Assembly: GCA_965224065.1 (NCBI GenBank)
Contig: CBDCYF010000005.1
Span: 3,038,001-3,102,000, forward strand
Source: JAOTZA01 sp965224065
GTDB lineage: Bacteria; Acidobacteriota; Thermoanaerobaculia; Multivoradales; JAHEKO01
Reading direction: 5' to 3'
DNA: 64,000 nucleotides
Shown here: piece by piece, positions 48,701-57,300 of the stretch
Numbering within the stretch: position 1 is the stretch's first letter
Layout of the letters: every line of letters begins with the position of its first letter
Made by a program: the position numbers and the translations under genes
The notes under the pieces: generated by a model
Database searches by the model: none
Seen by the model: the letters and a program-made list of their open reading frames with translations, nothing else
What the model was told of the DNA's origin: nothing

Positions 48701-48777
48701 TCCGCCTGTGCCGCGAGGTGCTCTCCCCTGGGGTCACGCTGGCCGGGCGCGAGGCCGATCTCGATCCGGTGGATCAC
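45748..48777 (-). CDS. purL: PurS-PurL fused phosphoribosylformylglycinamidine synthase
   Basis: ATP-dependent enzyme turning FGAR into FGAM with ammonia from PurQ. The N-terminal segments (IHRIEIGLAPGQRDPRGEHL through VQ-type repeats to about residue 180) look like PurS modules fused in frame, followed by the PurL core: ELECLAQTWSEHCKHK, VYKVETHNSPSALDPYGGA, MVGGRIGADGIHGATF, SGKDSMKNEA. At 1,009 residues it is larger than small-type PurL (about 740) and smaller than the one-chain E. coli enzyme, which also carries the glutaminase. The GTG at 48777 is used; no Shine-Dalgarno was seen. The open frame upstream runs through the palindrome. Confidence 0.93.
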   Translation of the reverse strand: MIHRIEIGLAPGQRDPRGEHLAAQAEEFLGVSIDTIRTRDVYLVEAPLSPAEVEQVVGELTDPVLQRAAVGRLEDGGFDVAVSVGYRPGVADPIGKSARVAIQDTLGRKLEPGSAVFTSTLYLITGTSAQDAQRVAYELLANPVIQTVSVETHAEWQASPPSVEVPRVSAGPVPAVRAIELSGNDRELERISRNGLLALSLEEMRAIRDHFAGAAGDPERHRAGLGPSPTDVELECLAQTWSEHCKHKIFNATIEYFDDESGEPEIVESLFDTYIRGLTEAIDRQLAETADGSWLVSVFHDNAGVVTFDDEIHLVYKVETHNSPSALDPYGGAITGIVGVNRDPFGTGLGADLLVNVWGYCFASPHYAGKVPQGLLHPRRIRDGVHRGVIDGGNQSGIPYGRGWELFDDRYLGKPLVFCGTVGALPIEIAGGPGEEKRARPGDAVVMVGGRIGADGIHGATFSSAALDEASPAQAVQIGDPLTQKMMFDFLLEARDRGLYSSITDNGAGGLSSSVGEMARATGGAQIDLARAPLKYAGLAPWEIFLSEAQERMTLAVPQDRVGALLELASRREVEATVLGEFSDDGFLRVDYDRQPVALLSMSFLHDGAPDLKLTARWAPPRFATPTEPPERPDDPATSWLDLTGRPNLASNEAKARHYDHEVKGLAVVRPFVGVHADVPAEATVFLARHGSLRGLVLSEGVNPYLSDLDPRTMAASVVDEAVRRQLAAGARLDRIAALDNFCWPDPVRSESTPDGEYKLAQLVRACRGLYDTCRAYGVPLVSGKDSMKNEAQMGGVKICVPPTLLVSAIGQIDDVRESVTVDFKCPGDRIYVLGETGDHLGGSEYYRYLGERDGLRPELGQPAPYLGGKPPVVDTEQCLPLYRALEAAVRSGWVRSAAVPAKGGLAGAIARSALAGGLGARLDLDACPVTGDLAFDTVLFSESNGRFLVSVHESDTAAFEASFAGLPCRQIGNVTERPTVTVGHGSREPIEVSLADLRKRFSQGLAYA

Positions 48778-48792
48778 AGCGCGGATTCTACT

Positions 48793-48874
48793 GGTGACAG
48801 GATACTTAATTCGGGCTGTCACAGATGGAGATGATGTGGCTGACTGGGCTGCCCGAATTAAGTATCCTGTCACC
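48793..48874. repeat. Perfect 24-bp inverted repeat between purL and purF
   Basis: Two identical 24-bp arms (48793-48816 and the complement at 48851-48874) surround a 34-bp loop. Each arm has GACAGGATACTTAATTCGGG in one orientation. The right arm stops three bases before the purF ATG and the left arm 15 bases before the purL GTG. It therefore occupies the whole divergent promoter region, and neither gene has a recognisable Shine-Dalgarno sequence. It could be a mobile palindromic element or a symmetric regulatory site. Confidence 0.8.
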
Positions 48875-48877
48875 CGC

Positions 48878-50281
48878 ATGTGCGGCATCTTTGGCATCGA
48901 GGGCCTCCCCGACGCCGCCAACTACACGTATCTGGGCCTCTATGCCCTGCAGCACCGGGGGCAGGAGAGCGCCGGGATGGTGTCGGTGGACGACGATGGC
49001 CGGTTTCACGTCGAGCGGGGGATGGGGCAGGTGGCCGACATCTTCCGCGCCAAGGTCCTTGCCGGGCTCTCCGGGCGCCGCGCCGTCGGCCACACCCGGT
49101 ACTCGACGGCGGGTCAGAGCGTGCTCTCCGACGCCCAGCCCATCGTGGTCAACACATCGATGGGGCCGCTGGCCATCGTGCACAACGGCAATCTCGTCAA
49201 TGCGGGCGAGATCCGCAGCCGGCTGGAAGACGATGGCTCGATCTTCCAGACCACCAGCGATACCGAGGTCATCCTGCATTTGATGGCCCGCAACCCGCGG
49301 CTCGACGTCGTGGAGTCCTTGATGGTGGCGCTGGCCGAAGTCGAAGGGGCCTACTCGATCCTGCTGCTGACCGGCGATTCGCTGATCGCAGCCCGTGACC
49401 CCAACGGTTTCCGGCCGATGGTCCTCGGAGACTGTCAGGGCGCGGCTTGTTTTGCCTCGGAGAGCTGCGCCTTCGACCTGCTGGGTGCCCGCGCGGTCCG
49501 CGAGCTCGAGCTCGGCGAGGTAGCGGTCGCCCGCGGGGGTAGCCTCGAGTCATACCGGCAGCCCACCGGCTCGGCGCCGGCACGCTGCGTCTTCGAGCAG
49601 GTGTACTTCGCCCGGCCCGACAGCCGGGTCTTTGGCGACGCCGTGTCCGAGGCGCGGCTCAAGATGGGGGCCGCGCTGGCGCGTGAAGCGCCCGCCGCCG
49701 CCGACGTCGTGGTGCCGGTCCCGGACAGCGGTCTTTTTGCGGCCATGGGCTACAGTCGCGAGTCGGGCGTGCCGCTCGAGTTCGGGCTCATCCGCAACCA
49801 TTATGTGGGCCGCACATTTATCGAGCCCAAACAGGCCATTCGTCACTTTGGGGTCAAGGTCAAGCTCAATCCGGTGCGCCAGCTCGTCAAGGGCCGGCGT
49901 GTCATCCTGGTGGATGATTCGATTGTTCGTGGCACGACCTCGCCCAAGATCGTGAGGATGGTGCGCGAAGCCGGAGCCACCGAGGTCCACCTTCGGATCT
50001 CCTGCCCACCGACCCGCTGGCCCTGCCATTACGGAATCGACATGCCCACCCGCGAGGAGCTGATCGCCGCCAGCCACGACGTCGACGGAATCCGCGAGCT
50101 GACCGGCGCCGACACGGTGGCCTATCTGTCGCTCGAGGGGATGCTGAGCTGTGTCTCGGGCCCGGCGGAAAGCTATTGCACGGCTTGCTGGAATGGTGAC
50201 TACCGGGTCGAGGTCTCCGAGCAAAGCCGCCGCCAGCGCCGGCTCTTTCCCATCCGCGCCGAGGAGGAAGCGGCGGGATGA
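48878..50281 (+). CDS. purF: Amidophosphoribosyltransferase
   Basis: Commits PRPP to purine synthesis by transferring ammonia from glutamine. In the 467-residue protein the catalytic cysteine follows the initiating Met directly (MCGIFGIEG), fixing the start at 48878; no propeptide is present, unlike B. subtilis. RAVGHTRYSTAG and HNGNLVN form the glutaminase domain and VILVDDSIVRGTTSPKI is the PRPP site. Cysteines at SESCAFD, ISCPPTRWPC and ESYCTACWNGDY fit the 4Fe-4S cluster ligands of the Bacillus-type enzyme. Its stop overlaps the next gene (ATGA). Confidence 0.96.
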   Translation: MCGIFGIEGLPDAANYTYLGLYALQHRGQESAGMVSVDDDGRFHVERGMGQVADIFRAKVLAGLSGRRAVGHTRYSTAGQSVLSDAQPIVVNTSMGPLAIVHNGNLVNAGEIRSRLEDDGSIFQTTSDTEVILHLMARNPRLDVVESLMVALAEVEGAYSILLLTGDSLIAARDPNGFRPMVLGDCQGAACFASESCAFDLLGARAVRELELGEVAVARGGSLESYRQPTGSAPARCVFEQVYFARPDSRVFGDAVSEARLKMGAALAREAPAAADVVVPVPDSGLFAAMGYSRESGVPLEFGLIRNHYVGRTFIEPKQAIRHFGVKVKLNPVRQLVKGRRVILVDDSIVRGTTSPKIVRMVREAGATEVHLRISCPPTRWPCHYGIDMPTREELIAASHDVDGIRELTGADTVAYLSLEGMLSCVSGPAESYCTACWNGDYRVEVSEQSRRQRRLFPIRAEEEAAG

Positions 50282-51657
50282 GCCAGGGAACGCGAGCGAG
50301 GCCGTTGGGGCGGTTCGTTTGGCTGCCCTTGCTGCTATTGCTGGCCGCGGTCTTGCTGGCCGGTTGCCGGGGCACGGCGAAGCCGCCGTCGATCGTCATG
50401 GTGACGATCGACACGCTGCGTGCCGACCGCATGGGCTCCTACGGCTACTTCCGCGACACCTCACCCAACCTGGACCGCTTTGGGGCCGAGAATCTCTTTT
50501 TTGCCAACGCCGTGACCACGATGGCCACGACCCTGCCCGCTCACGTGTCGCTGTTCTCGTCGCGCTATCCGCTTCAGACTGGCGTGACCGCCAACGGCAA
50601 GCGGTTGAAACGGCGGCGCGAGGCGGGCAACCAGATCCGCCTGTTTCAACAGATGCTCAAGGACGCGGGGTATTCGACCGCGGCCTTTGTCTCGGCGTTG
50701 CCGGTGCAACGGCACACCGGGATCGACATCGGCTTTGACTTCTTCAGCCAGCCCGAGTACCGGGGCCGCAAGGGCAAGCTCACCAGCGATGCCGTGCTCG
50801 AATGGCTGGAGACGCCGCCCGCCGAGCCGTTCTACCTGTGGATCCACTACTTCGACCCCCATTCTCCGTACGACCCGCCCGAGCCGTTCCGCTCGGCGTT
50901 CTCGACCGACGAGGGGTTGCTCGACTTTTTGTCGGAACGGGGCGTGCGCGAGGAGCGCACCGAGGAGATCCTGCTGATCAACAACCTCTACGACGGTGAG
51001 GTGCTGTCGGTGGATCACGAGGTCGAGCGGGTGTTTGTCCGGCTTCGCGAGCTGGGCCTGTGGGAAGAATCGGCGGTGGTGGTGACCTCGGACCACGGCG
51101 AGGGGCTGGGCCAGCACGGCCGCATCGGGCACGGTGAGATCTTCAACGAGCAGCTCTTTGTGCCGTTGATGATGAAGTTCCCGGACTCCCTGGGCTTCGC
51201 CGCGAGCCGCATCGAGCGGATGGTGTCGTTGACCGACGTGGTTCCGACCCTGGTCGAGACCCTCGGCCTGCCGGTCTCGGAGACCGACCGGGCGACGTTT
51301 TCCGGGATGAACGCCCTGGACCGCAAGGTGAGAAGGGACTACGCGCTGGCGCAGCGCTCATCGTTCCGGCGGCTCAAGGCCGCCAAAGAGCGGGGTACGC
51401 GAGAGAAGTTCGCCATAGTCGGACTCGATTGGAAATACACCCTGTCGGCGGTCGAGGAGGATCGATTGCACGACATGCGAGTCGATCACGTCGAGCTCTT
51501 CAACCAGCTCACCCTCGAGCCAGCCAAGGCCGCCGAATTGCGGGACTTGCTGCTGACTGAGATCGCTCGGTATTCGGGCGCCGAGACCGATTTTCAAGTT
51601 ATCGAGGAAACCGCCCCGGAAGTGCTCGAAGAACTCAAGGCCCTCGGGTATCTATGA
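50278..51657 (+). CDS. Sulfatase/alkaline-phosphatase-superfamily lipoprotein
   Basis: A 459-residue predicted lipoprotein (lipobox LLAGC near residue 30). Metal-site motifs of the superfamily are present: MVTIDTLRADRMGSYGY at the start of the domain and VVVTSDHGEGLGQHG near residue 265. The nucleophile segment reads TTLPAHVSLFSS; the CxPxR formylglycine motif of true sulfatases is missing, so a Thr nucleophile and phosphate-type ester or phosphoglycerol substrate are more likely. It is embedded between purF and purM with ATGA overlaps on both sides, an unexpected partner for purine enzymes. Substrate unknown. Confidence 0.85.
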   Translation: MSQGTRARPLGRFVWLPLLLLLAAVLLAGCRGTAKPPSIVMVTIDTLRADRMGSYGYFRDTSPNLDRFGAENLFFANAVTTMATTLPAHVSLFSSRYPLQTGVTANGKRLKRRREAGNQIRLFQQMLKDAGYSTAAFVSALPVQRHTGIDIGFDFFSQPEYRGRKGKLTSDAVLEWLETPPAEPFYLWIHYFDPHSPYDPPEPFRSAFSTDEGLLDFLSERGVREERTEEILLINNLYDGEVLSVDHEVERVFVRLRELGLWEESAVVVTSDHGEGLGQHGRIGHGEIFNEQLFVPLMMKFPDSLGFAASRIERMVSLTDVVPTLVETLGLPVSETDRATFSGMNALDRKVRRDYALAQRSSFRRLKAAKERGTREKFAIVGLDWKYTLSAVEEDRLHDMRVDHVELFNQLTLEPAKAAELRDLLLTEIARYSGAETDFQVIEETAPEVLEELKALGYL

Positions 51658-52727
51658 GGTCTGCGGCGGACGAACCCCAATCCGCATACGGCTCGGCCGG
51701 CGTCGACATCGACGCGCAAGAGAAAGCGCTGGAGCGGATCAAAAAACACGTCGAGAGGACGGCGACGCCCGGGGTTCTTTCCGGGCTGGGGAGCTTTGGG
51801 GGATTGTTTCAGCCCGATCTCTCGGGGATGGAGCAGCCGGTTCTGGTGTCCTCGGCCGACGGCGTCGGCACCAAACTGACGGTTGCCAAGATGGCCGGAG
51901 ACTATTCGACCGTCGGACGCGACCTGGTGAACCACTGCGTCAACGACATCCTGGTCCAGGGTGCCCGGCCGCTGTTCTTTCTCGACTATGTAGGCGCGGG
52001 GACCCTCGACCCGCGGGCGATGGAGCAGCTCGTCCGGGGAGTCGCCGACGGCTGTCGCGAGAACGGGTGCGCGTTGCTCGGTGGCGAGACCGCCGAGATG
52101 CCCGGCTTCTACCAACCGGGCGACTACGAGCTGGTGGGATTTGTGGTCGGGCTGGTTGACCGGAAGAACATCCTCGACGGATCGAGAGTCCGCCAGGGGG
52201 ACCTGATTCTCGGCCTGCCGGCGGCCGGTCTCCATACCAACGGCTACTCGCTGGCGCGCCGGGTGTTTTTCGGCGAGCTGGGCCTCGAGGTGGGGGACCG
52301 GTCCCCGGAGCAGGACTGCAAGCGGACGGTGGGGGAGCTCCTGCTGGCGCCGCATCGTTCGTATCTCTCGGCCGTCGAGCCGCTTCTCGGGCACCCGGGC
52401 CTCCACGCCCTCGCCCACATCACCGGCGGTGGGCTGACCGACAACCTTCCGAGGGTGTTGCCTCGAAAAAGCCATGCCCAGATCAAGGTCGGCGCGTGGG
52501 AGATCCCCGAGGTGTTCCATCTGATCCAGAAGCACGGCGGTGTCGACACCGACGAGATGTTTCGCGTCTTCAACATGGGCGTCGGGATGACGCTATTCGT
52601 GGATCCGGAGGCCGCCGCCGACGTCTTTGCCCGCCTCCGAGACGCGAAGCAGAAAGCCGTCCCGATCGGCACCGTGCAGGGCGGGGGCTCGGGCGTGGTC
52701 TACGACCTGCCGCCAACCGCGGAGTGA
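51654..52727 (+). CDS. purM: Phosphoribosylformylglycinamidine cyclo-ligase
   Basis: AIR synthetase, step five of purine synthesis (FGAM to AIR with ATP). The 357-residue protein shows YGSAGVDIDAQEKALERIK at the start, LVSSADGVGTKLTVAK, VNHCVNDILVQGARPLFFLDYVG, GGETAEMPGFYQ, GLPAAGLHTNGYSLAR and HITGGGLTDNLPRVLP. The ATG overlaps the preceding hydrolase stop. Length is typical. It is followed after 65 bp by purN. Confidence 0.96.
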   Translation: MRSAADEPQSAYGSAGVDIDAQEKALERIKKHVERTATPGVLSGLGSFGGLFQPDLSGMEQPVLVSSADGVGTKLTVAKMAGDYSTVGRDLVNHCVNDILVQGARPLFFLDYVGAGTLDPRAMEQLVRGVADGCRENGCALLGGETAEMPGFYQPGDYELVGFVVGLVDRKNILDGSRVRQGDLILGLPAAGLHTNGYSLARRVFFGELGLEVGDRSPEQDCKRTVGELLLAPHRSYLSAVEPLLGHPGLHALAHITGGGLTDNLPRVLPRKSHAQIKVGAWEIPEVFHLIQKHGGVDTDEMFRVFNMGVGMTLFVDPEAAADVFARLRDAKQKAVPIGTVQGGGSGVVYDLPPTAE

Positions 52728-52792
52728 CCAGGCGCGGAGTGAGCTCGTCCACCGTCTTGACGCAGACCTCGGGCTGCTAGGCTCACCGCGCC

Positions 52793-53398
52793 GTGTCCAC
52801 CCGTGTGGCCATCCTGCTCTCCGGCCGGGGCTCGAACTTTCTGGCGCTCCACGGAGCCATGAGCCGCGGCGAGATTCCCGCAGAAGTCGCGGTGGTGATC
52901 TCCAACGTCGCCGAGGCGCCCGGGCTGGAGAAGGCCCGCTCGCTCCGCCTCCCGACGGTGTCGATTCCCCATCGTCTAGAGCCCTCACGCACCGCCCACG
53001 AAGAAAAAGTCCTCACCGCGCTCGAGCACGCCCAAGTCGAATGGATCTGCTTGGCGGGCTACATGCGGCTGCTGTCGGCCGAGTTTGTCGGCCGCTTCCC
53101 CCAGCGGATCTTGAACATCCACCCGAGCCTCCTGCCCGCGTTCCCGGGACTCGGGGCCCAGGAACAAGCGGTGGACTGGGGGGTGAAGGTCTCGGGCTGC
53201 ACCGTCCATCTGGTCGACGAGCAGCTCGACCACGGGCCGATCGTGCTCCAGAAGGCGGTCCCGGTTCGTGACGACGACAACGCCATCTCGCTCTCGGCGC
53301 GGATTCTGGTCGAGGAGCACAAGGCCTACCCCGAAGCCCTCAAGCGCCTCCTGACCGAACGCTGGCGGGTGGCCGGCCGGCGGGTGGTGTTTTCGTAG
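52793..53398 (+). CDS. purN: Phosphoribosylglycinamide formyltransferase
   Basis: Formyl-tetrahydrofolate-dependent GAR transformylase, step three of the pathway. The 201-residue protein starts RVAILLSGRGSNFLAL (phosphate-binding loop) and carries the catalytic Asn-His-Asp set: ILNIHPSLLPAFPG and SGCTVHLVDEQLDHGPI. LAGYMRLLSAEF precedes them. GTG start; size and motifs fit PurN and not the PurT ligase. It is the last gene of the plus-strand purine group. Confidence 0.95.
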   Translation: MSTRVAILLSGRGSNFLALHGAMSRGEIPAEVAVVISNVAEAPGLEKARSLRLPTVSIPHRLEPSRTAHEEKVLTALEHAQVEWICLAGYMRLLSAEFVGRFPQRILNIHPSLLPAFPGLGAQEQAVDWGVKVSGCTVHLVDEQLDHGPIVLQKAVPVRDDDNAISLSARILVEEHKAYPEALKRLLTERWRVAGRRVVFS

Positions 53399-53529
53399 GC
53401 AGCAGCCCGAACTCGGCGGCCTCGAGCGCTGACTGTACGCGAAACCCGCGGTGGTAAGGTAGTGGGTACGATCTGTCGAAAGTGTTGGACGCGGGGCCGA
53501 TCGCTCCCGCAAAAGTCAGGAGGGTAGTC

Positions 53530-54342
53530 ATGAGTTCGAGAGCGACACGAATGCCGTGGTCAGGTGCGGTCACTTTATTCTGCGCCATTGCGGCATATAC
53601 GTCGGCGTTACCCGCATCGGCTCAGACCGATGCGCTTCACGTGGCACCGAGCGGGAACGTCGGTATCGGTACTTCGGCTCCGGCCGAGAAGTTACACCTG
53701 CAGAGTGCTGCAGCCGCCAATACGTGGGTCTCGGTAGAAAACACGAATGCAGCTCCGAAACTGGTCGGCCTTCTCCTGGACAACACGCACGCAGGAAATC
53801 GCTTCTTTTTCTCCATTAACACAGTGGGCGATTTTTCGATCAGCGAGGCCAGTACTGGCGGCGCCGAGTTCACGGTATACGACGGGATGCTCACCGGTAA
53901 CTCGACAAAGTTTCAGTTCCGGCAAGGCAACGAGCCCGTGCTGTTGAGGATCGAGGTCGACGGAGACGTGTTTGCGGGTAAAGACATTCACGCGGGCAAC
54001 GATGTCTATGCCAACCAAGTCCACGAAGCGTCGGACCGAAACGTCAAGACGGACATCGTTCCTGTCGACCCACGTGAGGTGCTAATGCGCGTCAGCGAGC
54101 TGCCGATCTCGACCTGGCGGTACAAGAGCAACACCGACGAGCTGCACATGGGGCCGATGGGGCAGGATTTTTGGGGTGTTTTCGGGCTCAGCAAGGGACC
54201 GAGGACGATCTCTATTGGGGATCTCTCGGGAGTCGCACTGGCGGCCCTCCAGGGTCTCCACCAGACGGTTCTCGAGAAAGACCAAATCATCGATGAGCTC
54301 CTGGCTCGGGTCTCGGCGTTGGAGGCACTGACAAATCCCTAA
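53530..54342 (+). CDS. Secreted protein with S74-type intramolecular chaperone domain
   Basis: A 270-residue protein with a signal peptide (cleavage near PASAQ), a beta-rich body starting VAPSGNVGIGTSAPAEKLHLQ, typical of tail-fibre-like proteins, and a C-terminal peptidase S74 domain. The latter has the conserved SDRNVKTDIVPVDPREVL, carrying the Ser and Lys catalytic positions, then LPISTWRYK and MGPMGQDF. S74 domains assist trimer folding and are autocleaved. ATG 53530 follows AGGAGGG. The gene is convergent with the TonB receptor, their stop codons overlapping. Confidence 0.8.
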   Translation: MSSRATRMPWSGAVTLFCAIAAYTSALPASAQTDALHVAPSGNVGIGTSAPAEKLHLQSAAAANTWVSVENTNAAPKLVGLLLDNTHAGNRFFFSINTVGDFSISEASTGGAEFTVYDGMLTGNSTKFQFRQGNEPVLLRIEVDGDVFAGKDIHAGNDVYANQVHEASDRNVKTDIVPVDPREVLMRVSELPISTWRYKSNTDELHMGPMGQDFWGVFGLSKGPRTISIGDLSGVALAALQGLHQTVLEKDQIIDELLARVSALEALTNP

Positions 54343-57300
54343 AAACTCACCCGCGCCCCCAGCTTGGCCCGCCAGCGGGAGTTGATGTTGTGGGTCTGGA
54401 AAACCGGGTTGTTCTCGGGATCGGTGACCACCCGGAAGAGGGTATAGATGGGGTTGCCGGTCTCGGGGTCGATGCCGTCGAAGCGCACCGGGGTGATGGT
54501 GTTGAAGTTGACGTATCGGAGCACACCCGAGTCGTCGTCCAAGAGATTCATGACGTTTAGGACGTCGAGTGTCAACTGGAGCTTTGCCCGTCCCGGGATC
54601 GGGACGTCCTGGGCCAGCCGCAAGTCGAGTGTGTGGTTCCAGGGGGCTTCGCTGCAGTTGCGAGGCGCGATTTGCCCGCGGTGCCGGTCGAGACATTTAT
54701 CGGAGCTGATGTATGCGTCGAGCTGCTCCCAGGTGCCGCCCCGGGTGACGACGTCCCCGGCGCCGGACGGGACGTAGATGAGGTCGTTTGAGGTAAAGCC
54801 GTCGCCGTTGATGCTGGTGAAGGGGAAGCCGCCGGTCACCAGGGTGCTGTAGGGCCGCCCGGATTGCAGGTTGTAGTAGGCGGAGAGGACGGTCGGGTGC
54901 TCGGTGTCGCCGCCAAAGGTGTAGCTCGCCGAAGCGTTGAAGCGGTGCTCGACCTCGAACTCGGACCGGTTGACTTCGGCATTGTTGGGGTCGGTCGCCT
55001 CGTGGAACTGCCAGTTGGAGACCGCGCGGCTCGAGGTCCCGGGGTTGACGACCTGTGAATCCCCATAGACGTAGGACACGTACCCGGAGACCCGATTGCG
55101 TAGCGGCCGCTCGATGCGCAGCGCGATGTTGGTCGATTCGCCCTCGCCGGTGTTGGTGATCAGGTAGGCGCCGCTCACGCTCGGGTTGATCGAGCTGTAG
55201 ATCGGTCGCCCGTCGAATGGCTGGGTCGTTCCGGTTGGCGAGACATTGACGTTTTTGTAGTCGATGTCCTCCAGGGTCTGGCTGTAGAGAATCTCGGCCG
55301 ACCCGAACAGACCCCACCACGAGAGCTCGCGGTCGTAGGCGAGGTTGAGCCGCAGGACCTGGGGGAACTCGAAGTCCGGGTCGATCAGGTTGAACTCTCC
55401 GACCTGCAGGTTGGCGCCGGTCAAATCGGGGTTTTGACCCAAGGGGTCCGGGTTGAAGGGGACGTTGGTCAGGGTGATGAAATTCTGCTCGATGCCGGTC
55501 CGGGCGTAGTTGTTCGAGATCCACACGTAGGGAGTCCGCCCCGCGAAGATGCCGGCGCCGCCACGAAGCTGTTGCCGGCCCTCGCCCGTCACGTCCCAGT
55601 TGAAACCGAGCCGTGGCTGCCAGAGGGCGTTGCCGTCCGGGATCTCGTCGGTGTGCAGCCCATAGAGGCTCTCGGTCAACGGGTTGCGGCTGGGCTTGTC
55701 GGGCATGAACGGCACGTCGACACGCAGGCCGTAGGTCAGGGTGAGATCGGGACGGACCGTCCAGGTGTCGCCCGCGTAGAGCCCGATCTGGTCGATGTCG
55801 AACTCCTGGATCTCGGGCTGGCCGGGGTTGATCAGGGTCAGGTTGTAGCGGCGGGCGATCCCCGCTTCGAAGGCGTCTAGATCCGTGAACTCGTAGGCTC
55901 CAAAGGCGTTCTGTACAAAGACGTTGGCAAAGCTGAACAGCTCGTTGTGGGTGCCCAGGGTGACGGTGTGATCGCCCCTGACCCAGGTGAAGTCGTTGGT
56001 GATCTCGAGGATGTCCTGGTCGAGGGAGTTGCGCTGGGAAAACGCCTCGGTGCCGGCCTCGAACTCGATGCCGCTGTTGGGGAGGACATTCTCGATCTCG
56101 ATCCAAGGGAACGGGTTGGCATCGCGGCCCGCGCGGGCGTCGCGGATCGACTGGCGGGTGATGCGCAGCTCGTTGAACCGATTCGATCCAAAGACGCTGT
56201 TGAGCTGGGCGACTGTGGAGTTGGTCTCATCGGTGAAGGCATAGGTCTCGCTGGGCCATTCGTAGGTCCGGGAGCCCGGACGGTTGACATCGTTTTGGGC
56301 GTCCACGAAGTTGTGCCGCAGGGTCAGTTGATGGCGGTCGCTCAAGTTGAAATCGAGACGGGCAAAAGCTTTGTCCGAGGGTGTGCTGCGGGTGTTCTCG
56401 CCCAGGCCGCCCGGGTCGAAGCCGTAGCGGCTGATCAGGATGTCGCGGAATCGGTTGGCCTCGTCGATCAAGCCGCCGTTGCCAAACGCCTGACCGGAGG
56501 CGCCATCGATCGACCAGCCCGAGGGCGTCGATTGTTCGCTGTTCTCGTAGTTGAGAAAGAAGAAGACCTTGTCTTGACGCAGGGGGCCACCGAAGCGGAA
56601 ACCGTACACGTCTTCCTCGAATTGGCCGAACTCGCCCAAAACGGCCGGGCCGTCGCCAAAAAAGCCGTCGTCCCTTGTGAAGAAGTAGGCGGAGCCCCGG
56701 TAGTCGTTGGTGCCGCTGCGGGTGACGACGTTGACGCTGCCACCGGAGAAGCCGCCCTGGCGGACGTCGAAGTCGGCGATGACCAGCTCGAGCTCCTGGA
56801 TGGCGTCCAGGCTGATCGGCGTCGTGTTGGCCTGGCCCCCGGGTGTCCCCTGGTCCGCCAGCCCAAAGAGGTCGTTGTTGACCGACCCGTCGATCTGGAT
56901 GTTGTTGTAGCGGTTATTGCGCCCGGCCACGCTGAGCGAGGGCGCGTCCTGGTTTTCCGCCGTGACCGTGAAAAAGGGGTTGGTGCGGGCGAAGTCCTCG
57001 AGGCCTCGGCCGATGGTGGGCAGGTTCTCGATGCTCTCGAGAGAGACGTTGCTGGCGGCGCCCGTCCGGGCCGGGTTGATCAACTGGCCGGACTCTCCGA
57101 CCACGGTCAGCACCTCGGTCACGGTTTCGAGATGGAGCCCAAAGGTGAGAAACACGGTCTGCCCGAGCGAGACCGAAACGGTTCGCTCACCGGACTTGAA
57201 GCCGTCCATCGTCGCCGACACTTGGTAGGCACCGACGCGCACCCCATGGATCGTGAACCTGCCGTCGGCGTCCGACACCGCGGTGTGGCGAGTGCCGGTG

